Below, in pieces: positions 43,012 to 52,498 of a stretch of 64,000 nt of DNA (positions within the stretch are counted from its first letter, which is position 1; each line of letters starts with the position of its first letter). A model generated the notes under the pieces. That model was given only the letters and a program-made list of their open reading frames with translations. It made no database searches and was not told where the DNA came from. Location of the stretch: the NCBI RefSeq assembly GCF_004571135.1, contig NZ_SPSB01000004.1, forward strand, positions 62,001 through 126,000. The letters run 5' to 3'. The DNA is from Algoriphagus kandeliae (GTDB taxonomy: Bacteria; Bacteroidota; Bacteroidia; Cytophagales; Cyclobacteriaceae). A program made the translations under genes and the position numbers.

Positions 43012-45549
43012 TTACTCTTCTGCTTTTTCTTTCTTCTTTTTCACCGTGATAGTCAATTCCGGAGATTTCCCATCATAATCTGCTGTAATTATATCACCTT
43101 CGGACAGATCCCCCTTCAGGATTTCTTCGGCAACCGCATCTTCCAAATACTTTTGAATTGCACGGTTTAGCGGACGAGCTCCATATTGCTGATCATATCC
43201 TTTTTCGGACAAGAATTCTTTTGCCTTCTCGGTTAACTCGATCTTGTATCCCAAATCAGTGATTCTATGGAATAACTTCGCCAATGAAATATCGATGATC
43301 TTGAAGATATCCTCTTTCGACAAAGAATTGAAGACAACCACATCATCTAGACGATTCAAGAATTCTGGGCTGAATGCCTTTTTTAACGCAGACTGAATCG
43401 TAGACTTCATGATTTCGTCCATGTTATCCTGTTTCGCTTTGTTAGCAAAACCTATTCCTGCACCAAAATCCTTCAAATCACGAACCCCGATATTGGAAGT
43501 CATGATGATGATAGTATTTCGGAAATCAACTCGACGACCTAATCCATCGGTAAGAATTCCATCATCCAATACTTGCAACAGAATATTAAATACATCAGGG
43601 TGAGCCTTTTCAATCTCATCAAGCAAGACCACGGAATAAGGCTTTCTTCTCACCTTTTCGGTCAATTGACCACCTTCTTCATATCCAACATATCCTGGAG
43701 GCGCTCCCACCAATCGGGAAACAGAGAATTTCTCCATATACTCTGACATGTCAATTCGAATCAAGGAATCTTCCTTGTCAAAGAGATAGGTAGCCAAGGT
43801 TTTTGCTAATTCAGTCTTTCCGACACCGGTAGGTCCCAAGAAAATAAAGGAACCGATTGGTTTTTTAGGATCTTTCAAGCCCACTCGGGTACGCTGAATC
43901 GCCTTAGTTAATTTCTTGATAGCCTCATCCTGACCAATAACTTTTCCCTTAAGCTCCTCACCCATATTGAGCAATTTATTGCCCTCATTTTGAGCGATAC
44001 GCTTAGCAGGTATTCCAGTCATCATTGCGATAACCTCAGCGACATTATCCTCGTCAACTGTGAATCGCTTAGTCTTGGACTCTTCTTCCCATCGGGCTTT
44101 TGCCAAATCCAATTGCTCAAGCAATTTCTTCTCCTTATCCCGAAGCTGAGCAGCCTCTTCGTATTTCTGAGATTTAACTACACGGTTTTTCTCTGCTTTG
44201 ATCTCCTCAACTTCAGCCTCCAGTTTCAAAATTTCTTCTGGAACATGAATGTTGTTGATATGCACGCGAGCACCCGCTTCGTCTAGGATATCAATTGCCT
44301 TGTCTGGCAAGAATCGATCGGAAATATATCGGTCCGAGAGCTTTACACAAGCCTCGATTGCTTCATCTGTATAATTTACATTGTGATGATCCTCATACTT
44401 ATCCTTGATATTATTGAGGATTTGGATTGTTTCTTCAGGTGTGGTTGCGTCAACCATTACCATTTGGAAACGACGAGCCAAAGCTCCATCCTTCTCGATG
44501 TACTGACGGTATTCATCTAGTGTAGTCGCACCGATACATTGGATTTCTCCTCTCGCCAAAGCTGGCTTAAACATGTTGGATGCATCCAAAGACCCTGAAG
44601 CTCCCCCAGCACCTACAATGGTGTGAAGCTCATCAATGAAAAGGATCACATTTGGTGATTTTTCCAATTCATTCATGACCGCCTTCATTCGCTCTTCGAA
44701 TTGGCCACGGTACTTGGTTCCAGCCACTAGTGAAGCTAAATCCAAAGTAACAACCCGCTTATTGAAGAGAACTCGGGATACTTTTTTCTGAACGATACGA
44801 AGTGCCAAACCCTCAGCGATGGCAGTTTTACCAACACCAGGCTCACCGATAAGAATTGGATTGTTTTTCTTTCTTCGAGAAAGGATCTGCGCTACTCGTT
44901 CGATTTCCTTTTCCCGTCCGATAATTGGATCCAATTTGTCTTCCTCGGCCATTTTGGTCAAGTCCCGACCAAAATTATCCAATACTGGCGTTCGTGATTT
45001 CTCACTTCCTGACTTCGAAGAACTGGAACCTCCACCGGAAGGACCGAAAAGCTTGGAGCCGTCATCATCCGCATCGTCTGCTTCCGCTCTAGAGCGTGGA
45101 GCTACACCCGGATCGGACTGCATTTCAAGCATATCTTTAATTGTATCGTAATTGATATCGAACTTATTAAGTATCTGAGTAGCGATATTTTCCTCGTCTC
45201 TCAAGATGGAAAGCAATAAGTGCTCAGTGCCAATCAATTGGCTTTTGAAAATTTTTGCTTCCAGATAAGTGATTTTCAATACTTTTTCCGACTGACGAGT
45301 CAGTGGAATATTAGCCATATTTTTCACATTGTGGTTGGCAGTACCACGAACTGCCCGCTCAATCGAAGCCCGAAGTTCATCCAATGGAACCCCTAGCTTC
45401 TTTAGAATGGAAACAGCTACCCCTTCGCCTTCACGAATCATCCCCAGCAAGAGGTGCTCAGTACCAATATAATCGTGACCTAAGCGAAGCGCTTCTTCAC
45501 GACTGAGAGAGATCACCTCCTTGACTCTGTTCGAAAATTTTGCTTCCAT
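43012..45549 (-). CDS. clpC: ATP-dependent Clp protease ATP-binding subunit ClpC
   Basis: An 845-residue AAA+ unfoldase. The N-terminal double Clp repeat (about 1-145) binds adaptors and substrates. The first AAA module has Walker A GEPGVGKTA near residue 225 and Walker B VILFIDELHT. A UVR motif (KYEEAAQLRDKEKKLLEQ, near 455) marks ClpC and not ClpB. The second AAA module has Walker A GPTGVGKTE near 568. An acidic and Ser-rich linker lies near 160-190. ClpC feeds unfolded proteins to ClpP, which is not in this window. It is transcribed alone. Confidence 0.96.
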   Translation of the reverse strand: MEAKFSNRVKEVISLSREEALRLGHDYIGTEHLLLGMIREGEGVAVSILKKLGVPLDELRASIERAVRGTANHNVKNMANIPLTRQSEKVLKITYLEAKIFKSQLIGTEHLLLSILRDEENIATQILNKFDINYDTIKDMLEMQSDPGVAPRSRAEADDADDDGSKLFGPSGGGSSSSKSGSEKSRTPVLDNFGRDLTKMAEEDKLDPIIGREKEIERVAQILSRRKKNNPILIGEPGVGKTAIAEGLALRIVQKKVSRVLFNKRVVTLDLASLVAGTKYRGQFEERMKAVMNELEKSPNVILFIDELHTIVGAGGASGSLDASNMFKPALARGEIQCIGATTLDEYRQYIEKDGALARRFQMVMVDATTPEETIQILNNIKDKYEDHHNVNYTDEAIEACVKLSDRYISDRFLPDKAIDILDEAGARVHINNIHVPEEILKLEAEVEEIKAEKNRVVKSQKYEEAAQLRDKEKKLLEQLDLAKARWEEESKTKRFTVDEDNVAEVIAMMTGIPAKRIAQNEGNKLLNMGEELKGKVIGQDEAIKKLTKAIQRTRVGLKDPKKPIGSFIFLGPTGVGKTELAKTLATYLFDKEDSLIRIDMSEYMEKFSVSRLVGAPPGYVGYEEGGQLTEKVRRKPYSVVLLDEIEKAHPDVFNILLQVLDDGILTDGLGRRVDFRNTIIIMTSNIGVRDLKDFGAGIGFANKAKQDNMDEIMKSTIQSALKKAFSPEFLNRLDDVVVFNSLSKEDIFKIIDISLAKLFHRITDLGYKIELTEKAKEFLSEKGYDQQYGARPLNRAIQKYLEDAVAEEILKGDLSEGDIITADYDGKSPELTITVKKKKEKAEE

Positions 45550-45630
45550 TTAATTCCTTTCTGAATAATTATAAATACTGTACGTATGTTACCGAATTTG
45601 TTTTAAAAACACAATCATTTTAACGAATGT

Positions 45631-46254
45631 TCAATGTTTTTTTAAAGACTCTTCCAAGATGCGTTTGGCACCCGGTCCTTCAGCAAATAACAAATCCAGA
45701 ACTGAGAGGTTGGGATCAAAGTCTAAGCCAAAATTCTGGGTATAAGGTACTGGTTGATAAATCCCACGGTCCGAAAAATGCCCTGAGGGTGTAATTAGCC
45801 CCCTTTGGTCCTCCAAATCAGTAAAAACCAAGTCTTCGGGTAATATTTCCAAATTGACAGGAAGCTGAAGCAACTTAAGACAGATTGTCAGCGATTGCTT
45901 GTTTAAATCCCAAAGAAATTGTGGTTTTCGCTCAAATATATCTTCGATGTAGGGAAAGAAATATTCAAAAAAAGGAGTTTTCCCATAGGCACTTTGGATT
46001 CCACGGAGGTGAACTTTTTGCCATTTCTGATTATAATCAATCTCAATCTTTCCTAATGGGATATTGGGTCGCCTACCCACAATAGGAACAGAAAGTGTCT
46101 CCACTTTATTTGCTAAGCGAATCTGAGTTCGGTTGAAATAAGACTTTCTTTTATAATGATCCCGCGGATTTAAATAAAGTGTATCAACTCCAATTAGGGA
46201 ACAGAAATATTCGAGATTGGGGAAATAAAATAGGTCAGATATGATAGATTTCAT
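45631..46254 (-). CDS. WbqC family protein
   Basis: A 207-residue member of the WbqC-like family. The N-terminal part (YFPNLEYFCSLIGVDTLYLNPRDHYKRKSYFNR) and the core TLSVPIVGRRPNIPLGKIEID are characteristic of it. WbqC-type genes are often found in O-antigen clusters, but single chromosomal copies are common in Bacteroidota, and the molecular function is uncertain. It is the last gene of a four-gene unit, 12 bases behind the Sua5/YciO gene. Confidence 0.85.
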   Translation of the reverse strand: MKSIISDLFYFPNLEYFCSLIGVDTLYLNPRDHYKRKSYFNRTQIRLANKVETLSVPIVGRRPNIPLGKIEIDYNQKWQKVHLRGIQSAYGKTPFFEYFFPYIEDIFERKPQFLWDLNKQSLTICLKLLQLPVNLEILPEDLVFTDLEDQRGLITPSGHFSDRGIYQPVPYTQNFGLDFDPNLSVLDLLFAEGPGAKRILEESLKKH

Positions 46255-46266
46255 CCGATACCAACA

Positions 46267-46896
46267 TCAAATAATATCTTCCAAATCTCCCAATCCCTGT
46301 CTCAAAACTTCAACCTCCGGACCGGTACAATCCAAAATAGTGGAAGCAACATTTTGTCCATAACCACCATCAATGACCACATCCACCAAGTTTTGATACT
46401 TCTCAAAAATCAACTCCGGATCCGTACTATACTCAATCACATCGTCCTCATCATGGATGGAAGTCGTCAAAATGGGCTGACCTAGTTCCTCCACCAACAT
46501 CCGGGGAACATTATGATCTGGCACACGAATTCCTACCGTTTTCTTATTCATCTGCATGATTTTCGGTACATGGGAACTTGCCTCCAAAATAAAAGTAAAT
46601 GGGCCGGGAAAGGCCTTTTTCATCATTTTGAAGACTGGTTTATCAATTACTCGTGTGTATTGAGCGATATCGCTTAGGTCTGCACAGATGAATGAAAAAT
46701 TATGTTTTTTCGGGTTTACTCCTTTAATCTTGGCGATTCGCTCTACTGCCCGCTGATTGGTAATATCACATCCTATCCCATAAACCGTATCGGTCGGATA
46801 AATGACCACCCCACCGTTTCGCAACACCTCGGCTATATGCCTGATTCTTTTTGGATCGGGATTTTCCTCATATAATTTGATAAACTCGGCAGACAT
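46267..46896 (-). CDS. L-threonylcarbamoyladenylate synthase family protein (Sua5/YciO/YrdC)
   Basis: A 209-residue YrdC-fold protein. The family signature GVVIYPTDTVYGIGCD lies near residue 29 and KKHNFSFICADLSD near residue 63. TsaC and Sua5 proteins make threonylcarbamoyl-AMP for the t6A modification of tRNA. The sequence KKHNFSF and the 209-residue length fit the YciO subfamily better; its exact role is less certain than that of TsaC. The gene lies 8 bases after the Nudix gene. Confidence 0.88.
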   Translation of the reverse strand: MSAEFIKLYEENPDPKRIRHIAEVLRNGGVVIYPTDTVYGIGCDITNQRAVERIAKIKGVNPKKHNFSFICADLSDIAQYTRVIDKPVFKMMKKAFPGPFTFILEASSHVPKIMQMNKKTVGIRVPDHNVPRMLVEELGQPILTTSIHDEDDVIEYSTDPELIFEKYQNLVDVVIDGGYGQNVASTILDCTGPEVEVLRQGLGDLEDII

Positions 46897-46904
46897 ATCT
46901 CAAT

Positions 46905-47318
46905 TCATTTTATTCCATTGACAATGGATATCCAATGTTCCTTCAAATAGGAAACAATGGGGATATCAGCAGGTGCCCAAGTTACTTCAAAAAGTTCGTT
47001 TGCACCTAGCCAAGACAACTGATCATGCTCATAAAGTTTGATTTCTCCTGAATGAATTATCGCTGAAAATGGAATCAAGCGTATCACTTTCTCTTGGGAA
47101 TAGGCATGGTCAGATGCCGGCAATATTTCGCCAAGTTTAATTTCAATCCCCAGTTCCTCTTTTATTTCTCTGATGATGCAAGATGCAGGACTCTCCCCCT
47201 CTTCTATTTTTCCTCCCGGAAATTCCCAAAAACCAGCCAAAGGCATGGATTTGGAACGCCTAACTGCTAGAACTTTTTGATCCTGAATAATTATTGCGCA
47301 GGTAACGGGAATTATCAT
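46905..47318 (-). CDS. Nudix hydrolase, MutT-like
   Basis: A 137-residue Nudix enzyme. The Nudix box runs from GGKIEEGESPASCIIREIKE to ELGIEI (starting near residue 35), with Gly, Glu, Arg-Glu and Glu-Glu in place. It opens with VTCAIIIQDQKVLAVRR and carries PLAGFWEFPGGK, typical of MutT/CTP-pyrophosphohydrolase types that clean damaged or non-canonical nucleotides. The specific substrate cannot be deduced. It begins in a four-base overlap with the upstream thioredoxin-like gene. Confidence 0.93.
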   Translation of the reverse strand: MIIPVTCAIIIQDQKVLAVRRSKSMPLAGFWEFPGGKIEEGESPASCIIREIKEELGIEIKLGEILPASDHAYSQEKVIRLIPFSAIIHSGEIKLYEHDQLSWLGANELFEVTWAPADIPIVSYLKEHWISIVNGIK

Positions 47319-48445
47319 GGTTTTGTGTTTTCCCCTTTAAACTTATTCAATTGGATCATTAAAGAATCCGAATATCCTACCTGGGAAAGTTCAATTATTC
47401 CATTTTCATCAATGATAAAGAAGGTAGGATACCCTCCGACTCCATAGTCTTTCCCAACCTCTTCTGCATCAATCAATACTGGAAAAGGTATAGATACAAT
47501 CTCATTATATTTTTTGAGCCTATCAGGATTATCAACAGGATTTACATAGAAAGGAACCATATTTTCAGCAAAGGCAAAATCGGGTTGATTCATCTTTTCC
47601 AAGGCGATTTTACACCAACCACAGTTGATCATTGAAAAATCAAGAAATATCTTTTTTCCCCGAAAATCAGAAAGTCTTACTTTTTCCCCTTCCAAATTAT
47701 AAAGTTCAAAATCGGGAGCCTTCATCCCTTTCTCTAAGGCTTTCATCGAAATTTCTTTTTGGCCGTAAAGATTCGAGATATAGTCCTTTGGAACCTGTTG
47801 ATCAAATAGTCCATCTTGGAGATTAAAATTGTAATTGGAAAAATAAACCTCAATTAACTGATTCCTCCTTCCATCGTGGTACAGTCTTCTACTATACCAT
47901 TCTGGAAGTGAATTAGAAGGGTTTATAAAAAGATGTTGCTGAAGAAGGACATGCTTTGAATCCACTGTAGTATCCATTTCAATTCGCATGAAATCCATGA
48001 AAACTTTATTGTCCACGACAGTATCCAATACATAGGTCCAATCTTCTTTTTGAAGCAGACCTATAGGCGAAAAACTCAAGTAGGTATTCTGAGAAGCACT
48101 GTATTCAAAATCCATTGGAAATTGTTCGTAAAGAATTATCTCGACTGTTTTTTTATCATGGTCAATAGATTTGAGCTCATTGGAAATGTATGAAAAAGAT
48201 CGATTTTCAGTGGTACCGATATAATTGTATGGAAAAAAATCATTAGGATATTTTTCTGAAAAGAAAGAATAAAAAGAGGTGTCAAATTCATGAAAGTTTG
48301 GATCCTCCCAAATCATTTTCATTTCGTAGGATATTCGATCACTTTCAAGAATTTTCGAATTAGTATCAGTCCAAACGTCCTGCGGAGTTTTAGTTTTTTC
48401 ACATCCAAACAGGACCAAAAAAAAGAAGAAAAATAACTTGCGCAT
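47315..48445 (-). CDS. TlpA-like thioredoxin-domain lipoprotein
   Basis: A 376-residue exported protein with a lipoprotein signal (MRKLFFFFFLVLFGC, lipid Cys at residue 15). Residues 20-235 form a domain I do not recognise, rich in Tyr and Phe and lacking Cys. The C-terminal third is a TlpA/AhpC-TSA-like thioredoxin domain beginning GMKAPDFELYNLEG, with a redox motif CGWC and a cis-Pro in GGYPTFFII. This layout is common in Bacteroidota, where such proteins are thought to act on periplasmic disulfides. It is the first gene of the Nudix-Sua5-WbqC unit, though the functional link is not evident. Confidence 0.88.
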   Translation of the reverse strand: MRKLFFFFFLVLFGCEKTKTPQDVWTDTNSKILESDRISYEMKMIWEDPNFHEFDTSFYSFFSEKYPNDFFPYNYIGTTENRSFSYISNELKSIDHDKKTVEIILYEQFPMDFEYSASQNTYLSFSPIGLLQKEDWTYVLDTVVDNKVFMDFMRIEMDTTVDSKHVLLQQHLFINPSNSLPEWYSRRLYHDGRRNQLIEVYFSNYNFNLQDGLFDQQVPKDYISNLYGQKEISMKALEKGMKAPDFELYNLEGEKVRLSDFRGKKIFLDFSMINCGWCKIALEKMNQPDFAFAENMVPFYVNPVDNPDRLKKYNEIVSIPFPVLIDAEEVGKDYGVGGYPTFFIIDENGIIELSQVGYSDSLMIQLNKFKGENTKP

Positions 48446-48579
48446 AGCGGGAGAATTAAATTATTACGAAATAAAAATATTAAAACTAAAGATATTACCA
48501 AACAACGCTATATCAACTTTTCTTCCTTCATTTAGGTTGCCTAAATGATAAACGAAGACCTTTTCCTATTTTTGCCATC

Positions 48580-49632
48580 ATGCTCACAGACAAAAAGAAA
48601 AAACTTTTACTAATCCTGATTATCACTTTCTCGGTTTTGGGGATTTCGATGACCTTTTATTTCTATCAGGTTTTTTTCAGTCCGAATGTATTGGTAGAAA
48701 GTGAAAATCGAGATCCTATTGCTTTTCGGATTCCTAGCAACGCCAATTACAAATACGTTGCTAATAAGCTTTTCGAAGAAAAAATCGTCAATGATCCTAT
48801 CAGTTTTGGTTTTGTAGCCAAGGTTTTGGACTATCAGGAATTGGTCAAACCTGGATTGTACAGTATTCGACCAGGAATGACTAACCTTGAATTGGTAAGG
48901 TTGCTTCGCTCAGGAGATCAAACACCTGTCCGGATCACATTCAATAATGTCCGAACCAAAGAAGATTTGGCAGAAAAAATTACTGCTAATCTAGAAATGG
49001 AACCGGAGCAATTTTTAACCCTAATTCAGGATTCTGTATATATCCGAAAATTTGATTTTGAGGAAGAAAGTATCATGGGAATGTTTATTCCAAATACCTA
49101 CGAAGTTTGGTGGAATACTAGCCCCGACGCACTTTTTGACCGCATGTATCGAGAATATCAAGCCTTTTGGACAGATGAGCGAAAAGAAAAAGCAAAGGCT
49201 TTGGGATTGACTCAAAAAGAAGTTATCACGCTTGCTAGCATTGTGCAGGCCGAAAGTCAAAAAAATGATGAGCGCGACCGGATTGCGGGAGTTTATTTAA
49301 ATCGACTTCGTTTGAATATGCCATTACAGGCTGACCCAACCTTAATCTTCGCCTTAGGTGATTTCAGCATAAAGAGGGTTTTAAATGTCCATAAGGAGAC
49401 AGATAGTCCTTACAATACCTACATGTATCCCGGACTTCCTCCCGGACCAATTAATTTACCGGATATTACTGCATTGGATGCCGTATTGAATGCCGAAAAG
49501 CACAATTACTTATACTTCTGTGCCAAAGAGGATTTTTCTGGTTACCACGTTTTTGCTACTAATTTGGCACAGCACAATGCTAATGCAAGACGCTATCAAG
49601 CGGCATTGAACCGAGCTAAAATTTTCCAATAA
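48580..49632 (+). CDS. mltG: Endolytic transglycosylase MltG
   Basis: A 350-residue YceG-like enzyme that cuts nascent glycan strands and so ends peptidoglycan polymerisation. An N-terminal membrane anchor (about 9-29) precedes the LysM-like and catalytic domains. The catalytic Glu is in SIVQAESQ near residue 225, and the family stretches LQADPTLIFALGD and YNTYMYPGLPPGPI are clear. The ATG follows a -7-like box TATTTTTG (48567-48574) by five bases, so the message may have little or no leader. The last base of its stop overlaps the thioesterase start (TAATG). Confidence 0.94.
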   Translation: MLTDKKKKLLLILIITFSVLGISMTFYFYQVFFSPNVLVESENRDPIAFRIPSNANYKYVANKLFEEKIVNDPISFGFVAKVLDYQELVKPGLYSIRPGMTNLELVRLLRSGDQTPVRITFNNVRTKEDLAEKITANLEMEPEQFLTLIQDSVYIRKFDFEEESIMGMFIPNTYEVWWNTSPDALFDRMYREYQAFWTDERKEKAKALGLTQKEVITLASIVQAESQKNDERDRIAGVYLNRLRLNMPLQADPTLIFALGDFSIKRVLNVHKETDSPYNTYMYPGLPPGPINLPDITALDAVLNAEKHNYLYFCAKEDFSGYHVFATNLAQHNANARRYQAALNRAKIFQ

Positions 49633-50039
49633 TGTATCAAGCAGACACCCAAATACGCGTTCGCTATGCGGAGACCGATCAAATGAGTTATGTCTACTAT
49701 GGTAATTATGCCATGTATTTTGAAGTAGGTAGAGTCGAAGCCATGCGACAGATTGGGTTTTCCTATGCAAAAATGGAAGAGGAAGGTGTGATGATGCCAG
49801 TATTGGAAAGTCATTTTCGGTATTTGAAACCAGGTAAATACGATGAAAAACTCACCATTCGAACCAAAATCCCTACTCTTCCCGGTGTGAAAATCAGGTT
49901 TGAATATGAGGTATTCAATGAATTGGGAGAATTAATCACGGAAGGCTGGACGGTTTTGGCATTTTTGAAAAAAGAAAACCACCAACCTACCAGACCCCCA
50001 CAGAATTTATTAGCTTTATTGAAACCTTTTTTTCAATAA
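49632..50039 (+). CDS. Acyl-CoA thioesterase, YbgC/4HBT hotdog fold
   Basis: A 135-residue single hotdog-fold enzyme. The family motif RYAETDQMSYVYYGNYAMYFEVGRVE lies near residues 11-36, with the catalytic Asp and the Tyr-rich helix. It would hydrolyse acyl-CoA thioesters in the cytosol. YbgC members often sit by tol-pal genes; here it is translationally linked to mltG through the TAATG overlap, and the natural substrate is unknown. The C-terminus is short and basic. Confidence 0.9.
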   Translation: MYQADTQIRVRYAETDQMSYVYYGNYAMYFEVGRVEAMRQIGFSYAKMEEEGVMMPVLESHFRYLKPGKYDEKLTIRTKIPTLPGVKIRFEYEVFNELGELITEGWTVLAFLKKENHQPTRPPQNLLALLKPFFQ

Positions 50040-50048
50040 TTAGAATCT

Positions 50049-51020
50049 GTGGTCAAAAAGCACATTCGAAAAATAGAGGATAGAATTCACCAACAGCTTC
50101 TGCGATTGCGTAAATTCCACTTTGGCAATCCGGACAAAAACCTCTACGACACATCCAAGCTTTTCATCCAACAACTGCAGAAAGATGATATAAACGAGCG
50201 AGCTGGGTCGATGGCATTCAGTTTTATTATTGCCTTATTTCCTCTTCTTCTCTTTTTGCTAAATCTTATTCCTTATATCCAAGACTTCTTTCCAGTAGTC
50301 ACCACAGAGAATATTTTGAATTTTGTTCGGGAAATTCTTCCAATGGAAATTTACTTGGAAATGGAGGGAACAATCATGGATATTGTTTCCAAACCTCGGC
50401 AAAGCCTTTTGTCTTTTGGTTTCTTCTTCGCCCTTTTTGCCTCCACCCAAGGAGTTGTTTCCATGATGAGTTCTTTCAACTCGGTGTATCAAACAAAAGA
50501 AAGTAGAGGTTTTTTCAAAAGCCGTTTGATAGCTGTTTCCATTGTTTTTATTCTGGTTTTGACTATTTGTGCGGCAAGTACGATCATGATTTTCGGAACC
50601 ATTGCTATTCAGCGCGTTGAAAACACCCACCTTTTCAATTCCAGTTTTTTGATTTTTCTCTTTAATGCCCTGAAGTTCTTGGTTTTACTGATGGTATTTT
50701 ACTTCACCTCAGCTTTCATTTTTAGAAATGCTCCTGCCGTGCACGATAAGTGGCATTTTTTCTCTGTGGGTTCCAATGTAGCCGGCCTGTTGATTACACT
50801 TACCTTTTATGTGTTTACTTACTACTTAACCAATTTTGCAAGCTACAACAAACTATATGGATCTATCGGTACCCTTATCGGTTTGATGCTATGGCTTTAC
50901 ATCACCTCTCTGATTGTATTGATCTCCTTTGAGATTAATGTGACTTTGGACTTAATGGATGAAAAGAAAAAACGAATCGCCGAAGAAAAGTATACGGAGA
51001 TTGATTACGATGAGGAATGA
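50049..51020 (+). CDS. YihY/BrkB family membrane protein
   Basis: A 323-residue inner-membrane protein with six predicted membrane segments after a cytoplasmic N-terminal stretch. Conserved pieces are INERAGSMAFSFIIALFPLLLFLL near residue 54 and YGSIGTLIGLMLWLYITSLI near residue 275. The family was once thought to be RNase BN, which is now known to be wrong; its function is unknown. The start is GTG at 50049 (GTGGTCAAA), nine bases after the thioesterase stop. The C-terminus is acidic. The unit closes at the terminator at 51056. Confidence 0.9.
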   Translation: MVKKHIRKIEDRIHQQLLRLRKFHFGNPDKNLYDTSKLFIQQLQKDDINERAGSMAFSFIIALFPLLLFLLNLIPYIQDFFPVVTTENILNFVREILPMEIYLEMEGTIMDIVSKPRQSLLSFGFFFALFASTQGVVSMMSSFNSVYQTKESRGFFKSRLIAVSIVFILVLTICAASTIMIFGTIAIQRVENTHLFNSSFLIFLFNALKFLVLLMVFYFTSAFIFRNAPAVHDKWHFFSVGSNVAGLLITLTFYVFTYYLTNFASYNKLYGSIGTLIGLMLWLYITSLIVLISFEINVTLDLMDEKKKRIAEEKYTEIDYDEE

Positions 51021-51055
51021 TCGTAAACCTTGAAAAACATTAATGATAGATAAAC

Positions 51056-51088
51056 AAAAGAGCCTGATGAAAAACATCAGGCTCTTTT
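51056..51088. terminator. Bidirectional terminator between YihY gene and tRNA-Ser
   Basis: A perfect 14-pair stem (51056-51069 with 51075-51088) with an AAAAA loop ends in T runs on both strands, so it can serve both convergent transcripts. Confidence 0.9.
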
Positions 51089-51094
51089 GTTTTG

Positions 51095-51179
51095 CAGAGG
51101 AGGAGGGATTCGAACCCCCGGTACCTCTCGGTACAACGGTTTTCAAGACCGCCGCAATCGACCACTCTGCCACTCCTCT
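51095..51179 (-). tRNA. tRNA-Ser (anticodon TGA)
   Basis: An 85-base class II tRNA. On the minus strand the acceptor stem AGAGGAG pairs with CTCCTCT, the discriminator is G, the anticodon loop is CTTGAAA (anticodon TGA), there is a long variable arm TACCGAGAGGTA and the T arm carries TTCGAAT. CCA is not encoded. Confidence 0.96.
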
Positions 51180-51213
51180 ATTTTCCGATTCGAACTTTCT
51201 CCGTTTCGGTTTG

Positions 51214-51243
51214 CAAAAGTAAGACGATTCTGAATTTTGCAAA
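51214..51243 (-). promoter_or_regulatory. Promoter of tRNA-Ser
   Basis: On the minus strand a -33 TTTG (51240-51243) and a -7 TACTTTTG (51214-51221) are 18 bases apart, about 35 bases ahead of the tRNA. This agrees with the Bacteroidota consensus. Confidence 0.7.
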
Positions 51244-51333
51244 AGGCTTTTGGACTTTTTTCAACTCGATTTTTCTCGAAAATTTTTAATGTTCTCTATT
51301 TCAAAACTTATCTCGTTGATTTTCCGAGGCTAA

Positions 51334-51366
51334 CAAAAAAAGCCGCTGATTTTTCAAACAGCGGCT
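51334..51366 (-). terminator. Terminator of the sulfur module
   Basis: An eight-pair GC-rich stem (51341-51348 with 51359-51366) is followed on the minus strand by seven T. It lies 19 bases past the last YeeE-like gene. Confidence 0.88.
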
Positions 51367-51384
51367 CTCTTGAATATTTGTGTG

Positions 51385-51876
51385 TTAATTCGGTAATTTA
51401 TTTGCGAATCGACCATAAACCCATGTTCCTGCAAGGGCAGAAATCAAGGTCACCAAAATCACGGTATAGCCACCACCGATTTGGGCAAACAAAGGACCTG
51501 GACATGCTCCAGTCAATGCCCATCCCAAACCAAAGATAAATCCACCAATAATTTGTCCCTTTCGAAACTCCTTTTTAGGAATATTGATCGTATCTCCGTG
51601 AATCGTCTTGATATTAAAGCGCTTAATGATTTGGATCGATATAATCCCGGTAATTACCGCCGAGCCAATCACTCCATACATATGGAAGGATTGTAGTCTA
51701 AACATTTCCTGAATTCTAAACCAAGAAATAATCTCAGCTTTGACAAAAACAATTCCGAACAACACCCCCAAAATGAGGTATTTAAGTAATTCGAAGCCTT
51801 TCTCTTCGTATGGCTTTTTGTCAAGAGTGGTGTAGGATATGTTCTTTGAAGGGTTTTCTTTTTCTGCTACTTTCAT
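51385..51876 (-). CDS. YeeE/YedE-like sulfur transporter, C-terminal half (DUF6691)
   Basis: A 163-residue membrane protein with four or five segments. It carries GLGWALTGACPGPLFAQIG near residue 118, one of the two hallmark motifs of YeeE/YedE proteins, which import thiosulfate in E. coli; the Cys is thought to pass the substrate along. The other motif is in the preceding gene, so the two polypeptides together form one split transporter. The N-terminal 28 residues are hydrophilic. It starts 12 bases after the partner gene. Confidence 0.88.
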   Translation of the reverse strand: MKVAEKENPSKNISYTTLDKKPYEEKGFELLKYLILGVLFGIVFVKAEIISWFRIQEMFRLQSFHMYGVIGSAVITGIISIQIIKRFNIKTIHGDTINIPKKEFRKGQIIGGFIFGLGWALTGACPGPLFAQIGGGYTVILVTLISALAGTWVYGRFANKLPN

Positions 51877-51888
51877 TTCTTCTAAATT

Positions 51889-52470
51889 TTAAAATCCTAC
51901 TAATTTCATTAATGGCTCAAGTAAAACGTGGGTCATTAGGAAACCACCAATCATAAAGAATGTAGTCGCCAATACAGACTGCCACTGAAGAGAGCTGATT
52001 CCCATGATAGCATGGCCTGATGTACAACCTCCAGCATAGCGGGTACCGAAACCAACCAAAAATCCTCCAACAACAAAGAACAACAAGCCTTTTGCAGTAA
52101 AGAGGTTTTCCCAAGAGAAAATATCAGCAGGAAGAAGGTTGCCAAAATCTGTCACACCCAAAGCTTTCAAATCCGCCTGTGTTGCCTCTGATACAATGAT
52201 AGAATCCGGGTTTGCTAGGAAATTAGTAGCCACAAAACCACCAATTAAAATTCCTAGGACAAACAAAAGATTCCAAATTTCCTTCTTCCAGTTGTAGGTA
52301 AAGAAAGGAATACCTGAAGGCACACATATTGCACAAACATGTCGCAAGGAGGAAGATATCCCGAAGGTTTTATTCCCCAAAATCAATAGCGCTGGCACTG
52401 TCAATCCGATAAGCGGACCTGCTACGTACCAAGGCCAAGGTTGTGTAATCCATTCCATAAATTGATTCAT
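51889..52470 (-). CDS. YeeE/YedE-like sulfur transporter, N-terminal half
   Basis: A 193-residue membrane protein with about five segments. The hallmark [14 protein letters not shown] lies near residue 145, with the substrate-handling Cys. A further Cys pair, HVCAIC, lies near residue 44. With the next gene it makes a complete two-part YeeE/YedE transporter, probably for thiosulfate or another reduced sulfur anion (family knowledge; not tested here). The split form is widespread in Bacteroidota and Proteobacteria. Confidence 0.9.
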   Translation of the reverse strand: MNQFMEWITQPWPWYVAGPLIGLTVPALLILGNKTFGISSSLRHVCAICVPSGIPFFTYNWKKEIWNLLFVLGILIGGFVATNFLANPDSIIVSEATQADLKALGVTDFGNLLPADIFSWENLFTAKGLLFFVVGGFLVGFGTRYAGGCTSGHAIMGISSLQWQSVLATTFFMIGGFLMTHVLLEPLMKLVGF

Positions 52471-52498
52471 CTGTTTTTACTTATTGTTTATTCTATTT

